A program made the translations under genes and the position numbers. From Gnetum montanum (Eukaryota > Streptophyta > Gnetopsida > Gnetales > Gnetaceae): a DNA stretch of 38,862 nt. Under the pieces are notes generated by a model. The model did not search any database. It saw only the letters and a list, made by a program, of their open reading frames with translations, and had not been told where the DNA came from. The stretch spans positions 393,911 to 432,772 of the forward strand of contig MNCI01030296.1 in the NCBI GenBank assembly GCA_015680685.1, given 5' to 3'. This document shows, piece by piece, positions 1-9,399 of this stretch (position 1 is its first letter; the number at the start of each line of letters is the position of its first letter).

Positions 1-88
1 GCAAATGTTTACGCCCGGCATGGAATCTCCAAAGACAAAATGAAAATAGCACCGAAGAGCAAGGATTGAAGTAAGTCAGCAACCATCC

Positions 89-298
89 GTGTATACGCTC
101 GACGCATACACCCAGCCATTATCGGCAACCATCCGCATATACGCCCGGTGCATATGCCCAGCCATTGTCGGCATATACGCTCGGCGTATACGCCCAGTGT
201 CCACAGCATCTACGCCCAGCACATCCAACATATACACCCAGCGTATACGCCCAGAGTCTACGCCCACCTGATACAGCGTACACGCTCAGCGTATACGC
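89..298 (+). repeat. Array of GCGTATACGC-type palindromes, 13/22-bp spaced
   Basis: Decamers related to the palindrome GCGTATACGC start at 89, 102, 135, 148, 171, 184, 206, 228, 241, 254, 276 and 289. From 171 on the steps are 13, 22, 22, 13, 13, 22, 13; before that 13, 33, 13, 23. Perfect GCGTATACGC occurs at 184, 241 and 289. The array lies in the presumed U3 about 100 bp upstream of the TATA box, where enhancer repeats usually sit. Confidence 0.8.
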
Positions 299-398
299 TC
301 AGCAGATGTAATATGTTGTACACTTATAAATTTTACGCCCTTTTTGAACCCGGTCAACGTCCACATGTCGCCCAACCCGAGTCTAGCGTAACAACCGG

Positions 399-406
399 TA
401 TAAAAA
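399..406 (+). promoter_or_regulatory. TATA box of the A0 LTR
   Basis: TATAAAAA within CCGGTATAAAAACCCC, 100 bp downstream of the palindrome array and followed by a C-rich leader. Position and context fit a plant LTR promoter with a start near 430. The start site itself is inferred. Confidence 0.6.
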
Positions 407-966
407 CCCCACTTTTCCACTTGTACAAGGGTCGGTTGGCAAAATCCCAGTGCAGACCAAAGAACAATTACGCTGCGCACCAGAGCTAAAAACCCTTTTA
501 CGCTGGATAGTCCTGTACACTGGGCACACAGTCTCTACGCTGCGCCTACAGTGCGAACCAGCCGAGTCATCCCTGCATCCACCAAGGCTTTTGGTCCGCC
601 TTGTGTTCCATCACAACTACGTTAGACCGGTGCATTGTACTTTCATTCCGTAATACTATTGTTTACAATTTACGTTAATTTCTTACATGTGTTCTGTTTA
701 CACTCGTTTACATTTACGTTCTGTTCGCACCTGTTACGCTGTTTATGCTCTCGTTTACGCCTGTTACACCGTTTACGTATAACCCAGCGTATAGCACTTC
801 GGTATACGTTCGGGGAAATCCTTGTCTGATCCGTATGCTGACCACCCAAGGTACTCTACCTTCATACATTTCAGCTCGCCCTCAGGTGAAGGTAGGGTCT
901 TCTGTGCATGTCCGGTGATCCCACGGTCTCTGTTTCCTTCCAGCCGAAGACCGACGATTTCGAACA

Positions 967-1960
967 ATACAATTATTAGAGAGATGGTGGGGTTACAATT
1001 CACTTTGAGAAATGATAATAGTAAATTCAACCACTAGAGTGTTTTGATTTTTAGAAAATTACTTTTATGGGCCAAATCACTCCATTGAATAGAAAGTCAT
1101 ACATAATTATTATTGTAGGTTATTGTACACGGTGAGTTGAAGTAACCACAGTTACCAATTGCATCATAGCAACTATTGCTAAATTCTTTTAGTAGCATGT
1201 AATAAATAGGTTTGGCATGCTACACGTACTTATTTTTTACAATGGTACCTATATCACTGAGACAACATTTAAAAAACTGATGTAATGCTTGGGGGTAGAT
1301 CATATACTAATCACATTCTATCATCCTCAAGATAATGATCAAGTTGGAGTTACAAATAGAAAAATAACTAGAATTCCAAACCAAACTATTAGCAGATATA
1401 AGAAGGGTTAGAGAATCAAACTTAATGTTGCTATATGTGCTTATAGGCTAACTTGGAAACTTCTTATAAGGTACTCCCTATGAAATTGTGTATGAAAAAT
1501 TACTAAATTTGTCTATTCATATTGATCTTTGTATACTTAACACTACTTGTGACTTAAAATTAGACCTAAATTTATCACAACAAAAGCATTTAATGAATTT
1601 AAATAAGTGAGATGAAAATTAAATAGTTTTCTTAATGCATAAAAAAGTGAACAAAGTCTAAAATAAGTAATGGCATAGCATAAGGATTAGATGCTTAGAC
1701 CTCCAACTAGATGATATGGTCCTCTACTATAACCCAAACCACATGCCTTAATGTATAAAATTCCAAGTGATTTGGAAAGGACCTTACATTGTTCACACAA
1801 TGTTAAGTTAAGTGCTTTACAAATTTATCACCCATCAAACCCATAAAAGCTCATATTAGTAAACATACATTAGGTCAAATCATTTAAGGAACCAATTGAG
1901 ATCACTACTTCAACACTTGCTATAACCTTCATTGTTAAATTAATATTTTGAATCTCCTCC
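967..1960 (+). pseudogene. Gypsy integrase relic (copy B1)
   Basis: A decayed integrase and pol C-terminus of the same family as B2. Conceptual translation in shifting frames aligns with B2 9730-10620: the stretch after the first catalytic Asp (about 1050-1160), then the second catalytic block, where the Asp-Asn-Gly motif reads Tyr-Asn-Gly (codon near 1238), then the HPQ(D)N(D)QV block before the third catalytic residue (about 1320-1350). The C-terminal part, with TPYE-like and W-x-GPY-like segments, follows at about 1470-1510 and 1765-1800. There are many stops and frameshifts and the second catalytic Asp is lost. The left end is cut by the A0 LTR; 5' domains are absent. It is far more diverged than B2, so it is an older insertion. 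It cannot make a functional protein. Confidence 0.75.
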
Positions 1961-2574
1961 TTGAAACCTAGCCATGGAGGAGATGATTTGATTTGATCCA
2001 AGAGCTAAATAAATATTTATCTTTTGTTTTTACAATTCATTTACATTTTTAATTTTCTTGATATTTTTTATTATTTTTTATATTCTTGTTTCTTAATATA
2101 TTTTTCATTTCTTTATACTTTTTCCTTTTTATGTAACTTTCTATGTTCTTTAGGTCATTTTTCTTATGTTTTGTGGATATATTTCTATTTTTGTTAATAA
2201 AGTTACCAATGATATGTAGGAGAAAACTCCATTTATTAGAATTTTATTCTATGATATTAAATCATTGAAGGAGTAATTTTGCATTATAATGAGATCACAA
2301 CATCCATCCCTCCATTTCCATCAATAAGAGATTCTTATCATGGAAATAATGTGACCTTATTACATTTGAAACTAAAATTAAACCATGATCATTAAACCTT
2401 AAAGGAAGGAGGAACGACCAAGAGGGTTAAATAATAGTGTGAAATCAAGGGGATTTGTTGACTCCTTGAAATTTCATCTTGGGTTCCACTAGTTTAATGT
2501 TGATGCACTACCACTTATGTTTTTATCATATGTGGGAAATCGTATTTGAACATAATTTTTCCCTTATTATGTCA

Positions 2575-2845
2575 TTAGAAAGATATGTGACTCATGCTTG
2601 AAGGCACTTTTATGGTAATGGTAATAAAATAATAACCAATTAATTCATAAGAAATTATTCCTAGAGTACCACTAGAAAGACATATAGCCCATGGCTAAAG
2701 ACTAGCTACTTCCAAGAATTCCATGGTCCTTTGGACTAGTTTCACCATGTGACTAGAAAGGCATGTGACCCATGCTTAAAGTTGAACATCTAGTGGGATT
2801 AGCATTGGTTATAAGGCTAGAAAGGCATGTGATCCAAGCTTGAAG
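2575..2845 (+). repeat. Four spaced copies of a CTAGAAAGGCATGTGACCC-like word
   Basis: Copies at 2575-2604, 2672-2700, 2752-2781 and 2816-2845, each about 29 bp, share TAGAAAG-CATGTGACCCATGCTT-AAG with changes. The core GCATG-TGACC-CATGC is an inverted repeat with 5-bp arms. Start-to-start distances are 97, 80 and 64 bp. It may be a decayed U3 enhancer array of the old LTR. Confidence 0.6.
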
Positions 2846-3305
2846 ACCCCCCTCTAACCAACAACCAAGGTTCATAGCTTGAATATTAATAATTAATTAA
2901 TTATTTCTAATAACACTAACTTTTCTTTTCCAATTTTCCTTATTGAGTGTTGTTATTTTGAATGTGGTGAGTAGTTGGTCTCATAATGATGACCTAAGAA
3001 TGATGTAATGTGTTGCCACTAGTAAAAAGATTGGACTTGATGTGGAATCTTGATGAATAGGTATCATGTCAATTTAATTAAACTTTACACGTAGGATCCA
3101 CTGTGACCATGGTAAAGTACCTCACATACCACCTCTTCTATTTCTTCTAACTCCATTCCATCTTACTCGCATGTTACAATTATGAATTTAATGGTTTTTC
3201 TAGCATAGTATAGGATTACAAATACAAAAATTATGTGTTTATTAGGAAAAGGATATAGTCAACATTTACTTTCTAAAATACCCAATGAACACCTATAGTA
3301 ACGAG

Positions 3306-3314
3306 TATATAAGG
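3306..3314 (+). promoter_or_regulatory. TATA-like box in decayed LTR candidate
   Basis: TATATAAGG stands alone in AT-rich DNA about 460 bp right of the 2575-2845 repeat. It would fit an LTR promoter but is also expected by chance in such sequence. Confidence 0.25.
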
Positions 3315-3583
3315 ACATTATAGGTAGGAGCCTACTTTGAGAAGGATCTACTTATATAAGTATTGGATATCATGTTTAAGGCCCAATTCCACACCCTCTA
3401 GAACATCATGCGTAGCTTTTATACTTTATGAATTATTTCCATTAAAATTATCATTAAAATATTTTGCAAATGCTTCAATTCTTGGCCAATTTTTGTTCTT
3501 AAAAATGCATAAAAATAATGATTTTCATGTACCTTAAAGCATTACTAAAATTCACATTAGGTCTAGCAGTTGTTTTAAGGTTC

Positions 3584-3588
3584 AAAAC
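3584..3588. repeat. Target-site duplication, left copy (AAAAC)
   Basis: AAAAC directly precedes the 5' LTR of B2 and recurs directly after its 3' LTR at 13619-13623. A 5-bp duplication is normal for Gypsy integration. The match also fixes the LTR start at TA (3589/12755) and not at the inner TG. Confidence 0.75.
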
Positions 3589-3614
3589 TAGAAAATTATG
3601 TTTTTTATACACTC

Positions 3615-3701
3615 TGATATCAGGGTGGCTACAATATTGAGTACACGATATTGGATACGCAATATCGTAGCCCAAGATGTGATATCATACATTCGATATC
3701 A
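3615..3701 (+). repeat. CGATATCG-type palindrome array in the B2 5' LTR
   Basis: Octamers TGATATCA, CAATATTG, CGATATTG, CAATATCG, TGATATCA and CGATATCA start at 3615, 3632, 3646, 3660, 3680 and 3694. Spacing is 17, 14, 14, 20, 14. All are one or two transitions from the palindrome CGATATCG, as expected from CpG decay. The array ends 19 bp before the TATA box. Confidence 0.88.
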
Positions 3702-3719
3702 TAGGGTTACTCTCGAGTC

Positions 3720-3727
3720 TATAAATA
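3720..3727 (+). promoter_or_regulatory. TATA box of the B2 5' LTR
   Basis: TATAAATA in GAGTCTATAAATACAG. The same box is present at the same place in the 3' LTR (12886) and in B3 (37194, minus strand), so its position is conserved across three LTRs. Confidence 0.85.
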
Positions 3728-3897
3728 CAGCCCCCGGGTGCACGATTGGGAGTATTTTTTGGCAGTCAAGTAGTGAAACTCTTGCAGTTTGTTCATTTGA
3801 GAGTTAGACTATTTTCCAAGTGCCCGCAGTAGGAGGTCTAAGTGTGAACAGATCTTTATTCAAGCGTTGATGTACCTGAACACACCATTGTGTTGGT

Positions 3898-3903
3898 AAT
3901 AAA
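3898..3903 (+). terminator. Polyadenylation signal in the B2 5' LTR
   Basis: AATAAA about 170 bp downstream of the TATA box, within a segment conserved in all three B-family LTRs (13064 in the 3' LTR; 37020-37025 on the minus strand in B3). This fits the R region end of the element's transcript. Confidence 0.6.
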
Positions 3904-4458
3904 TATGAACTCTTTGATTCATCCTTGCAACACTTGAGACTTTCTTTCTTATGCATTTATATATTGTGATTTCATGAAATTTACATTAATTTTGTTCATG
4001 CAATAATTAATTTTTATTAATTAAGCAACTCATTAAAATACACAAGCACGACCTCTTCGAACATACGTGTGACACTTGGTAGCTCAAAAATGGTTAGTGT
4101 TTGACAACCCAGCACTGTTTACACAAAGTTTAGGATGTGTTCGAGAAGTGGGAATGATTACTTTTGTTAGGCTAGAGTAGACTATAGTTTACTTAGCATT
4201 CAATCACTCTTACTTTCATTCTTGTTCTATGTAAACAATTTGATAAAACTCAAAATAACAAAAATCTTACATCTCAATCACACTTAACCATATAATTGCA
4301 TTATATAAGTGGGACTAGGATGACAATGAATAGACAACATGCACGCACTATTTAGCTCTAGTGTACTTAGTAATTATCATCTACGAAATTCAACCGGATC
4401 ACACATGAATGCCTATGATTTGTATTGTTGGGTGTAGGGGTACCTCATCGCTCATCAT

Positions 4459-4476
4459 TGGTGCCATTGCCAAGGA
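4459..4476 (+). promoter_or_regulatory. Primer-binding site of Gypsy B2
   Basis: TGGTGCCATTGCCAAGGA begins one base after the 5' LTR. I compare it with TGGCGCCGTTGCCGGGGA, known from Athila/Tat-type plant elements and usually ascribed to tRNA-Asp. The four differences are CG to TG, CG to CA, and two G-to-A changes in CCGG, nearly all explicable by deamination of methylated cytosine. The tRNA assignment is family knowledge, not shown here. Confidence 0.75.
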
Positions 4477-4659
4477 CTGTAGTTCTACGTGCACTATCTA
4501 AACTAAGTAAAACTTAGCAACCTCATTTTTCAAATCCTAAGAGTCAAATCTTATAAAAACAAAAATTATTATTATAATTAAATTAAACCTTAACTACACA
4601 CTGCCTATAAGTTCATTAACACAAAATTTTTTCTTCTCACAAGAGCCCATTTTTACCTA

Positions 4660-6930
4660 GGACAATCCAGGTGCCTCAACAATACTGGGTGGTATATGCT
4701 CATCCTGATGAGTATGTACTTGACTTCACCTTCATCTTGCATCAAGATGAACTATTGCGGTGGCGCGATATGGAAGGCAACATTGTGTTGCCACCTAATC
4801 GATCTATTCTAGCAATGCTCCAACTAATGCATGCATGACACAGGCTTCAACATCTTCATGGAGTATATGAGATGCAAGATCTTGACTCAAGGGATTATCA
4901 TCCCACTGAAGCACAAAGATTAAGGAATCGTCAGCTGAAGCACCAACATGAGCTTGTGAAGGGTAAGGGGTCAAACACTTTTCCACCTCCACTTGGCCCA
5001 TTTGATGGAGGTAACAACTTCTTTAGCGATTCTCCTCTCTTTGACTTTGTTTAGGGAGCCCTCAACCAGAATGTAAAATCCATAATTCATAATCCAGGTT
5101 CTAGTAAAAATGGATCCAATGAAAAAAATGAATCTAGATAGGCAAGTCAAGAGAAGGATGAAAAAGGAGATCATGATCATAATCATGGTCACGAGCATCG
5201 AAGGAAGGATGATAGGTGTTAATCCGAAGCAATTTCTCCTTCTTCTTTCCCTTCATCATCTTCTTCTTCTTCATCTAGCTTAGATTGTGGTCGTAGAAGG
5301 AATAACTTTGATGGAGGTGATCGACGGGACTAGAACAACAGAAGGGACCATCAAGATAGACAAGACCAAAGATGTGGGTAATCCAAAGAGGCCCATTATC
5401 AAGAAATAAGGGCTAGTAGAGAACATCATAGGAACCATCACCATGGCCTTGATGAACCTCTACTTGCCACTCGAGGCATGTTGAACATTGTAGGAGCTGT
5501 GAGGATTCCAACAAGGCATGTAAAGGATAGCAAAATAAAGAGGCTAGACATGAATAACATCCCTTGATTTGAGGGAGGATATGATGTTGATCTACAAAAT
5601 CATCTCCAAGCCTTTCAAGATGCATGTGCCTTGCAGAATATTGAAAATGACTGGCAAAAGATAAAATTATTTCCAAGGATAATCATAAAAGAAGAAAAAA
5701 ATTGGTATCAATCCTTGGAACTAGAATCAATTAGGTGATGGAGTACAATGTTGGAATTTTTCAATGACATATCAAATGTACTCCTGAGTATCCAATCTAA
5801 GGAAGCAAATTCAAGGGTGGAAATAAGGAAATCATGAGCCCTTGGATGTTGCTATTGGCCGATACTACTCTCTATTGCATAGGTGCCCTAGCCATAAATA
5901 CTCTCAACTAAGAAAACCCTTGGTTTCTATGCCCAAAGAAGATTGATAGAGTTAAGCATCCATCAGATTTACAAATTAATTGAGTGGGTAGCCAAGGAGG
6001 AGGGAGAACTGAGAAAATGCAAAAGTGAAGAAGAATACAACAGGGATCCTTCTATCTGAAAAAGGGAGGTTTAGTTTTGTGACAATGAGGATGAATTCAC
6101 CAGAGATGAGGTGGCTAATCAGAAAACCTTACCACTCTAGAAACTGCAATTTGAAATCATAGCTAAGGTTGATCAATTATGGGACTTCATGGATAATAAG
6201 TTGTAGGCTATCTTAAAAATTGCTAAAGAGTCCAAGGAGTAAAGTGGTGAGCGTGAGCACCAAAGACGTAAAAAAGCTAAACATGCCATATCTAAGGGTA
6301 AGCGTAAAATGGCTGTAATAGAGATGGCTATGGATTGTGACTCAGATGATGATGGTAGGTGTGACATCTACCAGTATGAACATCCTAAGGGATGTTGGCC
6401 AATTGTGTCACACTTGCAAGAATCTGGGGTGTATGCCTTACATCCATGACTTGCACAAAGGCAAACACCCAAAAGATTACCTTATCCATAAGAAAATCCT
6501 TGATAGTTCCACCAACCATAGTAGTATTATCCAAGTAGAACTCCATTGCAGCCTTACGAATTATAGCAGTATTGGTAGCAACCACAATCATGGGCGTTGC
6601 CACCTCCAAGGTAGCAGTGCCCTTACAGACAACCAAACCCTTATGGTTACTATGTTTAGCAACCTTCATCTCCATGGGACTCCTCTGGTTATGTTGTCGC
6701 TTACCAACATCACCACTACTCACCTGAAGTACACCAATTGCCCTATCCAAGGAGGGATGCCACCTACTATCCTCATGCACTTCTTATCCTTGCACCTATT
6801 CCTCCATCTCCTACATAGCTACCACCTAATCCATCCATGTAGGGTGAATTACCTATCAAACCATAGCAAAGGAACACTACGAGGGCAATTAACCTACAAC
6901 CAATTAACCCACCAAGCAAGTTGAAACCAT
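4660..6930 (+). pseudogene. Gypsy gag, broken (B2)
   Basis: Gag would form the virus-like particle and bind element RNA. The retrotransposon-gag core is recognisable at about 5549-5860: a P-x-FEGG start, an HLQAF segment, then KLFPR, a W-Y-x-SLE segment and a W-x-x-ML-x-FF segment, the usual pattern of the Retrotrans_gag family. Upstream, the translation from about 4660 has a hydrophilic N-terminal part with a polyserine stretch (about 5236-5278) and a His-rich segment. Downstream lie a basic KGKRK segment and an acidic DCDSDDD patch (about 6290-6355), then a Pro/Tyr-rich tail to about 6850. I see no intact CCHC knuckle. Stops (for example TGA near 5564, TAG at 5055 and 5735) and frame changes make it non-functional. 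The 195-codon frame at 6337-6924 lies across this tail and is probably not the ancestral frame. Confidence 0.75.
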
Positions 6931-7089
6931 GAACAAAGAAAAGACCCTTCTTCCAACCTCGTAGTCAACTAAAGCCCTTAGACACATTGTGGTTGGTAAC
7001 CTTGCTCTTCCACCTTCCTCTATCTCACCTTTATCTGAGTCCCCTTCAAACCAAAATCCCTCTCAAATCCATACTGTAATGTTGACCCA

Positions 7090-7490
7090 TGTTATATCTG
7101 ATTAGATTCGAGCTGGTAACCTCCCTAGAAAGTTAGCTGATCCTAGGAGTCCCCTAGTATATTTTCAAATTACTAGGAATGAGCCTTGTAAAGCTCTTTT
7201 TGACTCTAGTTTTGGTGTTAATCTGATCTTGCATGAAATGTACATAATGTGGAACCTTCTTCCCTTAAAGAAGAGCAACATCCAGCTCGAACTAGTAAAC
7301 CAGTCCAACACTATTCCATTGGGACTGGTAGAGGACATCATAACCACCATTTGTGCATGGTCATATCCTACTGACTTCATAGTAATCAAAGTGAAAAACT
7401 GCAAAGGGGACTTCCCAATTATTATGGGAAGGGCATGGCTAAGCATTGTTGATGTCAAAATGGGCATTAGAGATCTTTCCTTGGAGATAT
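7090..7490 (+). pseudogene. Gypsy aspartic protease domain, broken (B2)
   Basis: The protease would cleave the Gag-Pol polyprotein. A readable stretch gives KALFDSSFGVNLI at about 7190-7230, where retropepsins have an Asp-Thr/Ser-Gly catalytic triad followed by hydrophobic residues; here Gly is replaced by Ser. The second half keeps an L-G-L-V-x-D segment (about 7320) and an II-M-GRAWLS segment (about 7420-7445), equivalent to the LGRPWL block that closes plant Gypsy proteases. A 114-codon open frame (7229-7573) covers most of it. It lies between gag and RT as expected. The lost catalytic-loop glycine and the absence of a joined upstream frame make it inactive. Confidence 0.75.
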
Positions 7491-7559
7491 CAAAAGAAAA
7501 TAAATTTGGAAAGACTGAGAATAAGAGGGTTCCATGTATCACGTATAGTGATTCAAGGT

Positions 7560-7975
7560 GCCATTGTATGTAGAAGTTATGGTTAGTAAAGCAAACATCG
7601 ATCTCTGCATGTAAGTAGTGTGCACCAGAAGCCAAAATTTAAGGATGTCTATACACAACAGCCACAAATCAAGAAGCCACCCAATGGCTAACAGCTAATT
7701 CTAGTAGTAGTACATTATGCATGGAATCTACTAAGGGCCTAACATACGAATATGTTGCAAGTATGGATGAACTCAAGCAAATTCATCACTAGCTCTACAA
7801 AAGAGCAAATGATGATGTCAATTAGGAAGAGGTGGAGATTCCTAACAATTTTAGACAAGAACCCCTTGAATTAAAGACACTACTAGCTAGGATGGAGTAT
7901 GTATTCTTGAAAATGGAAGGTCAATCATCATTAATGCCAAACTTGCTATAGAACAAAAGAGAATGTTGATAAAAG
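7560..7975 (+). other. Protease-RT linker remnant
   Basis: This stretch has stops in every frame and no motif I can name. By position it is the linker of the polyprotein between protease and RT. It contains short acidic and glutamine-rich segments in conceptual translation. No separate gene is supported. Confidence 0.4.
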
Positions 7976-7979
7976 TTGT

Positions 7980-8740
7980 GGAAAATTGGTTAGTAGCCTT
8001 TGCCTGGTCATATTCTAAGCTCACTAGGATAGATTTAAGAATATGCCAGTATCAAATATACAACTGACCCCATCATTAACCTGAAATGATAGCCATAGCA
8101 GCGTCTGAATCCCAAATGAAAGCAAATTGTCAAAGATAAGATTGAACAACTCCTTAAGGTGGGATTCATCTACCCTATCGCAAACAGTGAGTGGGTCAAC
8201 CCACTCATGATTGTGCCTAAGAAAGAAGGAAAATGGTGGGTGTGCATCGACTTCCAGCTGCTCAACATGGAAACTTTCAAAGATCATTTTCCATTGCCTT
8301 ATGTCAACCAAGTGTTGAACACCATTTCTAGGCACAACTATTATAGCTTTCTAGATATTTATAGTGGTTATAACCAAATCTAGATTGCACCAGAGGACCA
8401 GGAGAAGATGACCTTCACAAGTCCTTGGGGGACTTTGCTTACCATTAGATGCCATTTGGTCTATGTAATGGCCTAGCCACATTTCAATGATTAGTTCTCA
8501 ACATTTTCTAACAACAGATGAGTAACTAGGTAGAGGTCTTCATGGATGATTTTTCTACCTACGGAGCTATGTTGAAGCAAGCCTTAAACTATCTTGAGCA
8601 GGTGTTGAAGAACTGTGTCAAAACAAACCTTTGGCTCAATTGGAAAAAGAGCCATCTTATGGTCTAGGAAGGCATAGTCTTAGGGCATCATATTTCAAAA
8701 GCAGGATTCAAGGTGGACCCTAAAAAATAAGGGTCATCCA
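7980..8740 (+). pseudogene. Gypsy reverse transcriptase domain, broken (B2)
   Basis: RT copies the element RNA into DNA. Seen: an N-terminal IDL-x-ICQ-like block (about 8030), then GFIYPIANSEWVNP (about 8161-8202), PKKEGKWW-x-CIDF, FPLPYVNQVL, and YSFLDIYSGYNQI (about 8341-8382), the usual first catalytic-Asp block with Gly changed to Ile after it. After a stop comes the TFTSPWGT block (about 8412), and the catalytic YVDD box as FMDD with downstream FSTY (8537-8560). The EGIVLGH and SKAGFKVDP blocks follow (about 8668-8725). At least six stops or frameshifts. The order and spacing are those of plant Gypsy RTs of the Athila/Tat branch. Confidence 0.88.
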
Positions 8741-8749
8741 AGAAATAAC

Positions 8750-9320
8750 TCGCCAACCTAAAACAATTAAAGAAGTGTGATCATTCCTTGGTCATACTGG
8801 CTACTACCGATGCTTCATCGAGAATTTTTCCATAATTACCAAGATGTTGGTGGAATTGACAAAGAAGCATGCATTGTTCATCTGGACCCCTACATGTAAT
8901 ATAGCATTTCAGCAACTGAAATAAAAACTGATTTAAACCCCCCCTCTTCAAGCCACCTAATTGGTCTACACTATTTCATGTGATGACCGATGCATCAAAT
9001 TATGCTTTGGGGGTAGTGCTTATGCAGACCATATTACATTCACTGCACAATTCAAAGGTGCACAATTAAACTACACCATCACAGAAAAAGAGTTGATGGT
9101 AGTGGTGTTCGGCTTAGAGAAGTTTAGGCACTATGTGCTTGGCTATAAAGTATTTGTGCACATAGATCATAGCGTCATCTAGTTTCTAATGAATAAACCA
9201 ACAGTGAGCCCCCATGTCAAATCGTGGCTCATGATTTTGCAAGAGTTCAATCTCATGATGGTAGATCGAATAGGTGTGGAGAATGTGGTTGTAGATCACT
9301 TATCATGACTAAGATGGGAT
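8750..9320 (+). pseudogene. Gypsy RT connection and RNase H domain, broken (B2)
   Basis: RNase H removes the RNA strand of the RNA-DNA hybrid. After a SFLGHTGYYRCFI block (about 8780-8822), the domain shows MTDASNYALG (about 8982), the first catalytic Asp region; LNYTITEKELMVVVFGLEKF (about 9068-9127), carrying the Glu; and HIDHSVI (about 9160-9182), matching the TDH motif with Thr changed to Ile. The end reads ENVVVDHLS then a stop (about 9280-9308), the conserved tail where ADALSR or ADHLSR usually stands. Frames change near 8960 and a stop interrupts at 9180. Only one RNase H is seen, unlike the Tat element at 18.5-19.3 kb. Confidence 0.85.
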
Positions 9321-9399
9321 GATAAAAAGAAAGAGATCCCCTCATTTGATCAATTCCATAACGAATCTCTCCTTGTAGGGGCTATTAATGCATAAATGC

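Larger units (their letters stand above)
1..966 (+). mobile_element. Right part of an LTR (family A0), probably a young solo or 3' LTR
   Basis: Seen: a CpG-rich stretch unlike its surroundings, with a palindrome array (89-298), a TATA box (399-406), a pyrimidine-rich leader, and a U5-like part rich in GTTTACG-type words (about 655-780). The likely end is CGAACA at 961-966, because from about 967 the sequence aligns with the integrase region of the Gypsy element at 9730-10000. The LTR therefore interrupts that older relic. The left edge and any target duplication are outside the window, so solo LTR versus full element cannot be decided. The short reading frames here overlap on both strands with no family similarity, and I treat them as chance. 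Many intact CpGs make it the youngest-looking sequence on the left side. Confidence 0.6.
1961..3583 (+). other. Noncoding 3' region of the old Gypsy copy, no gene seen
   Basis: It starts with a purine-rich stretch (GGAGGAGATG near 1977) that matches the one after pol in B2 (near 10739), then a T-rich stretch like B2 10770-11000. Further right the similarity to B2 becomes too weak to follow by eye. It holds four spaced copies of a CTAGAAAGGCATGTGACCC-like word (2575-2845) and a TATATAAGG box (3306-3314). A decayed 3' LTR could be hidden here, but I cannot delimit one. No open frame has recognisable similarity. Confidence 0.45.
3589..4457 (+). repeat. 5' LTR of Gypsy B2
   Basis: An 869-bp direct repeat of 12755-13618, in the same orientation and colinear end to end. 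It begins TAGAAAATTATG and ends GCTCATCA; the 3' copy begins TAATAAATCATG and ends the same way. The ancestral start was probably TG, now TA in both copies. U3 carries the CGATATCG array and a TATA box, R a polyadenylation signal. The U5 side has long segments matching copy B3. Confidence 0.93.

Noticed and set aside
148-489. 113-codon plus-strand frame rich in Tyr, Thr and Pro as a gene
   Set aside because: It is produced by translating the GCGTATACGC array and leader of the A0 LTR; the opposite strand is equally open and no family resemblance exists.
6337-6924. 195-codon plus-strand frame as an independent gene
   Set aside because: It lies in the tail of Gypsy gag; the neighbouring frame gives the more plausible gag continuation (KGKRK, acidic patch, Pro/Tyr-rich tail). 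An antisense frame of 131 codons overlaps it as well.
7165-7635. 156-codon minus-strand frame as a gene
   Set aside because: It is the antisense shadow of the B2 protease region on the plus strand.
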